Shown: in pieces, positions 14,384 to 14,985 of the stretch
Layout: each line of letters opens with the position of its first letter
Numbering within the stretch: the stretch's first letter is position 1
Assembly (NCBI GenBank): GCA_028697615.1
Contig: JAQVET010000009.1
Span: 1-14,985, forward strand
Direction of reading: 5' to 3'
Source: Minisyncoccota bacterium
Lineage (GTDB): Bacteria > Patescibacteriota > Minisyncoccia > Minisyncoccales > GCA-002788555
Length of the DNA: 14,985 bases
Program-made: the position numbers and the translations under genes
Notes under the pieces: generated by a model
The model's input: only the letters and a program-made list of their open reading frames with translations
What the model was told of the DNA's origin: nothing
Databases searched by the model: none

Positions 14384-14833
14384 ATGCAAATCCATCAAAT
14401 TCAATTAGAAGATAAAGATAAATATAAGTCAAAAAAAAGAGTTGGCAGAGGAGGTAAAAAAGGGACATATTCCGGTCGTGGTATGAAAGGACAAAAATCT
14501 CGAGCCGGGGCAAAAATAAGACCACAGTTGCGTGATATTGTTAAAAAAATTCCAAAAAAGAGAGGTTATAGATTTAATTTACAAGACAAAAATATAATTG
14601 AAATTAATTTAAATTTAATTGATAAATTATTTCAAGATAATGAAGAGGTAAATATTAAATCTCTTATTGAAAAGGGTCTTTTAAAAAAAGGGAATACTAG
14701 GGATTTTCAAATTAAAATTTTAGGCAAAGGGGATATCTCTAAAAAAGTTATTATTAAAGATTGTATTTTATCTAAAAACGCAAAAGCAAAAATCGAAAAA
14801 GCAGGAGGTAAAATAATAAATAAAAATGAATAA
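14384..14833 (+). CDS. rplO: 50S ribosomal protein L15 (uL15)
   Basis: 50S late-assembly protein. The 149-residue protein shows the glycine- and lysine-rich N-terminus (KRVGRGGKKGTYSGRGMKGQ, KSRAG) and a C-terminal domain with KAKIEKAGGKI. Where most bacterial L15 proteins have FEGGQMPL and then RRLPKRGF, this one reads KIRPQLRDIVKKIPKKRGYRF-like sequence, a variant I associate with Parcubacteria-type L15 (from memory of the family, not searched). It lies between rpsE and secY as expected. Confidence 0.96.
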   Translation: MQIHQIQLEDKDKYKSKKRVGRGGKKGTYSGRGMKGQKSRAGAKIRPQLRDIVKKIPKKRGYRFNLQDKNIIEINLNLIDKLFQDNEEVNIKSLIEKGLLKKGNTRDFQIKILGKGDISKKVIIKDCILSKNAKAKIEKAGGKIINKNE

Positions 14834-14892
14834 ACCTTACTGGGAAATTAAAGATTTTTAACAAGATAATTTATTTCGATATATAATAAAAT

Positions 14893-14985
14893 ATGGATTT
14901 TTCTAAAATTAAATTTATTTTTAAGGACAAAGATTTGCGTAATAAAATTCTTTTTGTTTTGGCTATGATGGTGGTTTTTAGAATA
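14893..14985 (+). CDS. secY: Preprotein translocase subunit SecY (N-terminus only, cut by window end)
   Basis: The first 31 codons of an open frame run off the window. The peptide begins MDFSKIKFIFKDKDLRNKI and continues into a hydrophobic stretch (ILFVLAMMVVFRI), matching the SecY N-terminus: a short amphipathic region, the DLRxKI motif and the start of transmembrane helix 1. The place after rplO is the standard position of secY in the spc operon. A 59-nt leader precedes it; a TATAAT at 14882-14887 is too close to the ATG and lacks a -35, so it is not called a promoter. The TATG start context is present. Confidence 0.9.
   Translation, partial: MDFSKIKFIFKDKDLRNKILFVLAMMVVFRI

Noticed and set aside
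14882..14887. TATAAT as a secY promoter
   Set aside because: It lies 5 nt before the ATG, which would start transcription inside the codon, and no -35 is found 16-18 nt upstream.
1..14985. CRISPR array, insertion sequence, phage genes or attachment sites
   Set aside because: No spaced repeats, transposase or integrase motifs, or terminal inverted repeats were seen; the window is core-genome housekeeping. The tRNA shows no duplicated 3' end nearby.

Overview
The window is a strongly AT-rich, gene-dense stretch of bacterial chromosome with every gene on the + strand. It most resembles a member of the Candidate Phyla Radiation (Patescibacteria), probably Parcubacteria-like. The evidence is the absence of rpmD (L30) between rpsE and rplO, a loss known across that group, together with a divergent L15, lysine-rich tails on several ribosomal proteins and an adenosylcobalamin-dependent ribonucleotide reductase. 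The lineage is an inference from these features; no tree was built.

Region 1 (1-3225) holds a class II (B12-dependent) ribonucleotide reductase, nrdJ, followed by a corrinoid adenosyltransferase (CobO/BtuR family). The second enzyme makes the adenosylcobalamin the first one needs, so the pair is a functional unit for deoxynucleotide synthesis. nrdJ has an extended -10 promoter placed so that the transcript should begin at, or next to, its ATG.

Region 2 (3226-3596) holds a tRNA-Arg(CCT) gene and then a good sigma70-type promoter leading into tuf.

Region 3 (3597-14985) is tuf followed by the S10 and spc ribosomal protein clusters in the classical order: rpsJ, rplC, rplD, rplW, rplB, rpsS, rplV, rpsC, rplP, rpmC, rpsQ, rplN, rplX, rplE, rpsN, rpsH, [methyltransferase], rplF, rplR, rpsE, (no rpmD), rplO, and the first 31 codons of secY. 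Departures from the textbook layout are: tuf without rpsL/rpsG/fusA directly before it; a 164-nt gap with a strong stem-loop between rpsJ and rplC; a SAM-dependent methyltransferase between rpsH and rplF; and the missing rpmD.

The most unusual signal runs across the whole window. All 25 gene starts are ATG, and all 25 have T immediately before the ATG, while recognisable Shine-Dalgarno sequences are nearly absent (one reasonable case, rpsJ). This suggests initiation in A/U-rich leaders on an extended UAUG start signal rather than by Shine-Dalgarno pairing. Of the 24 complete genes, 23 stop with TAA; the exception is a TGA forced by the rplD/rplW ATGA overlap.
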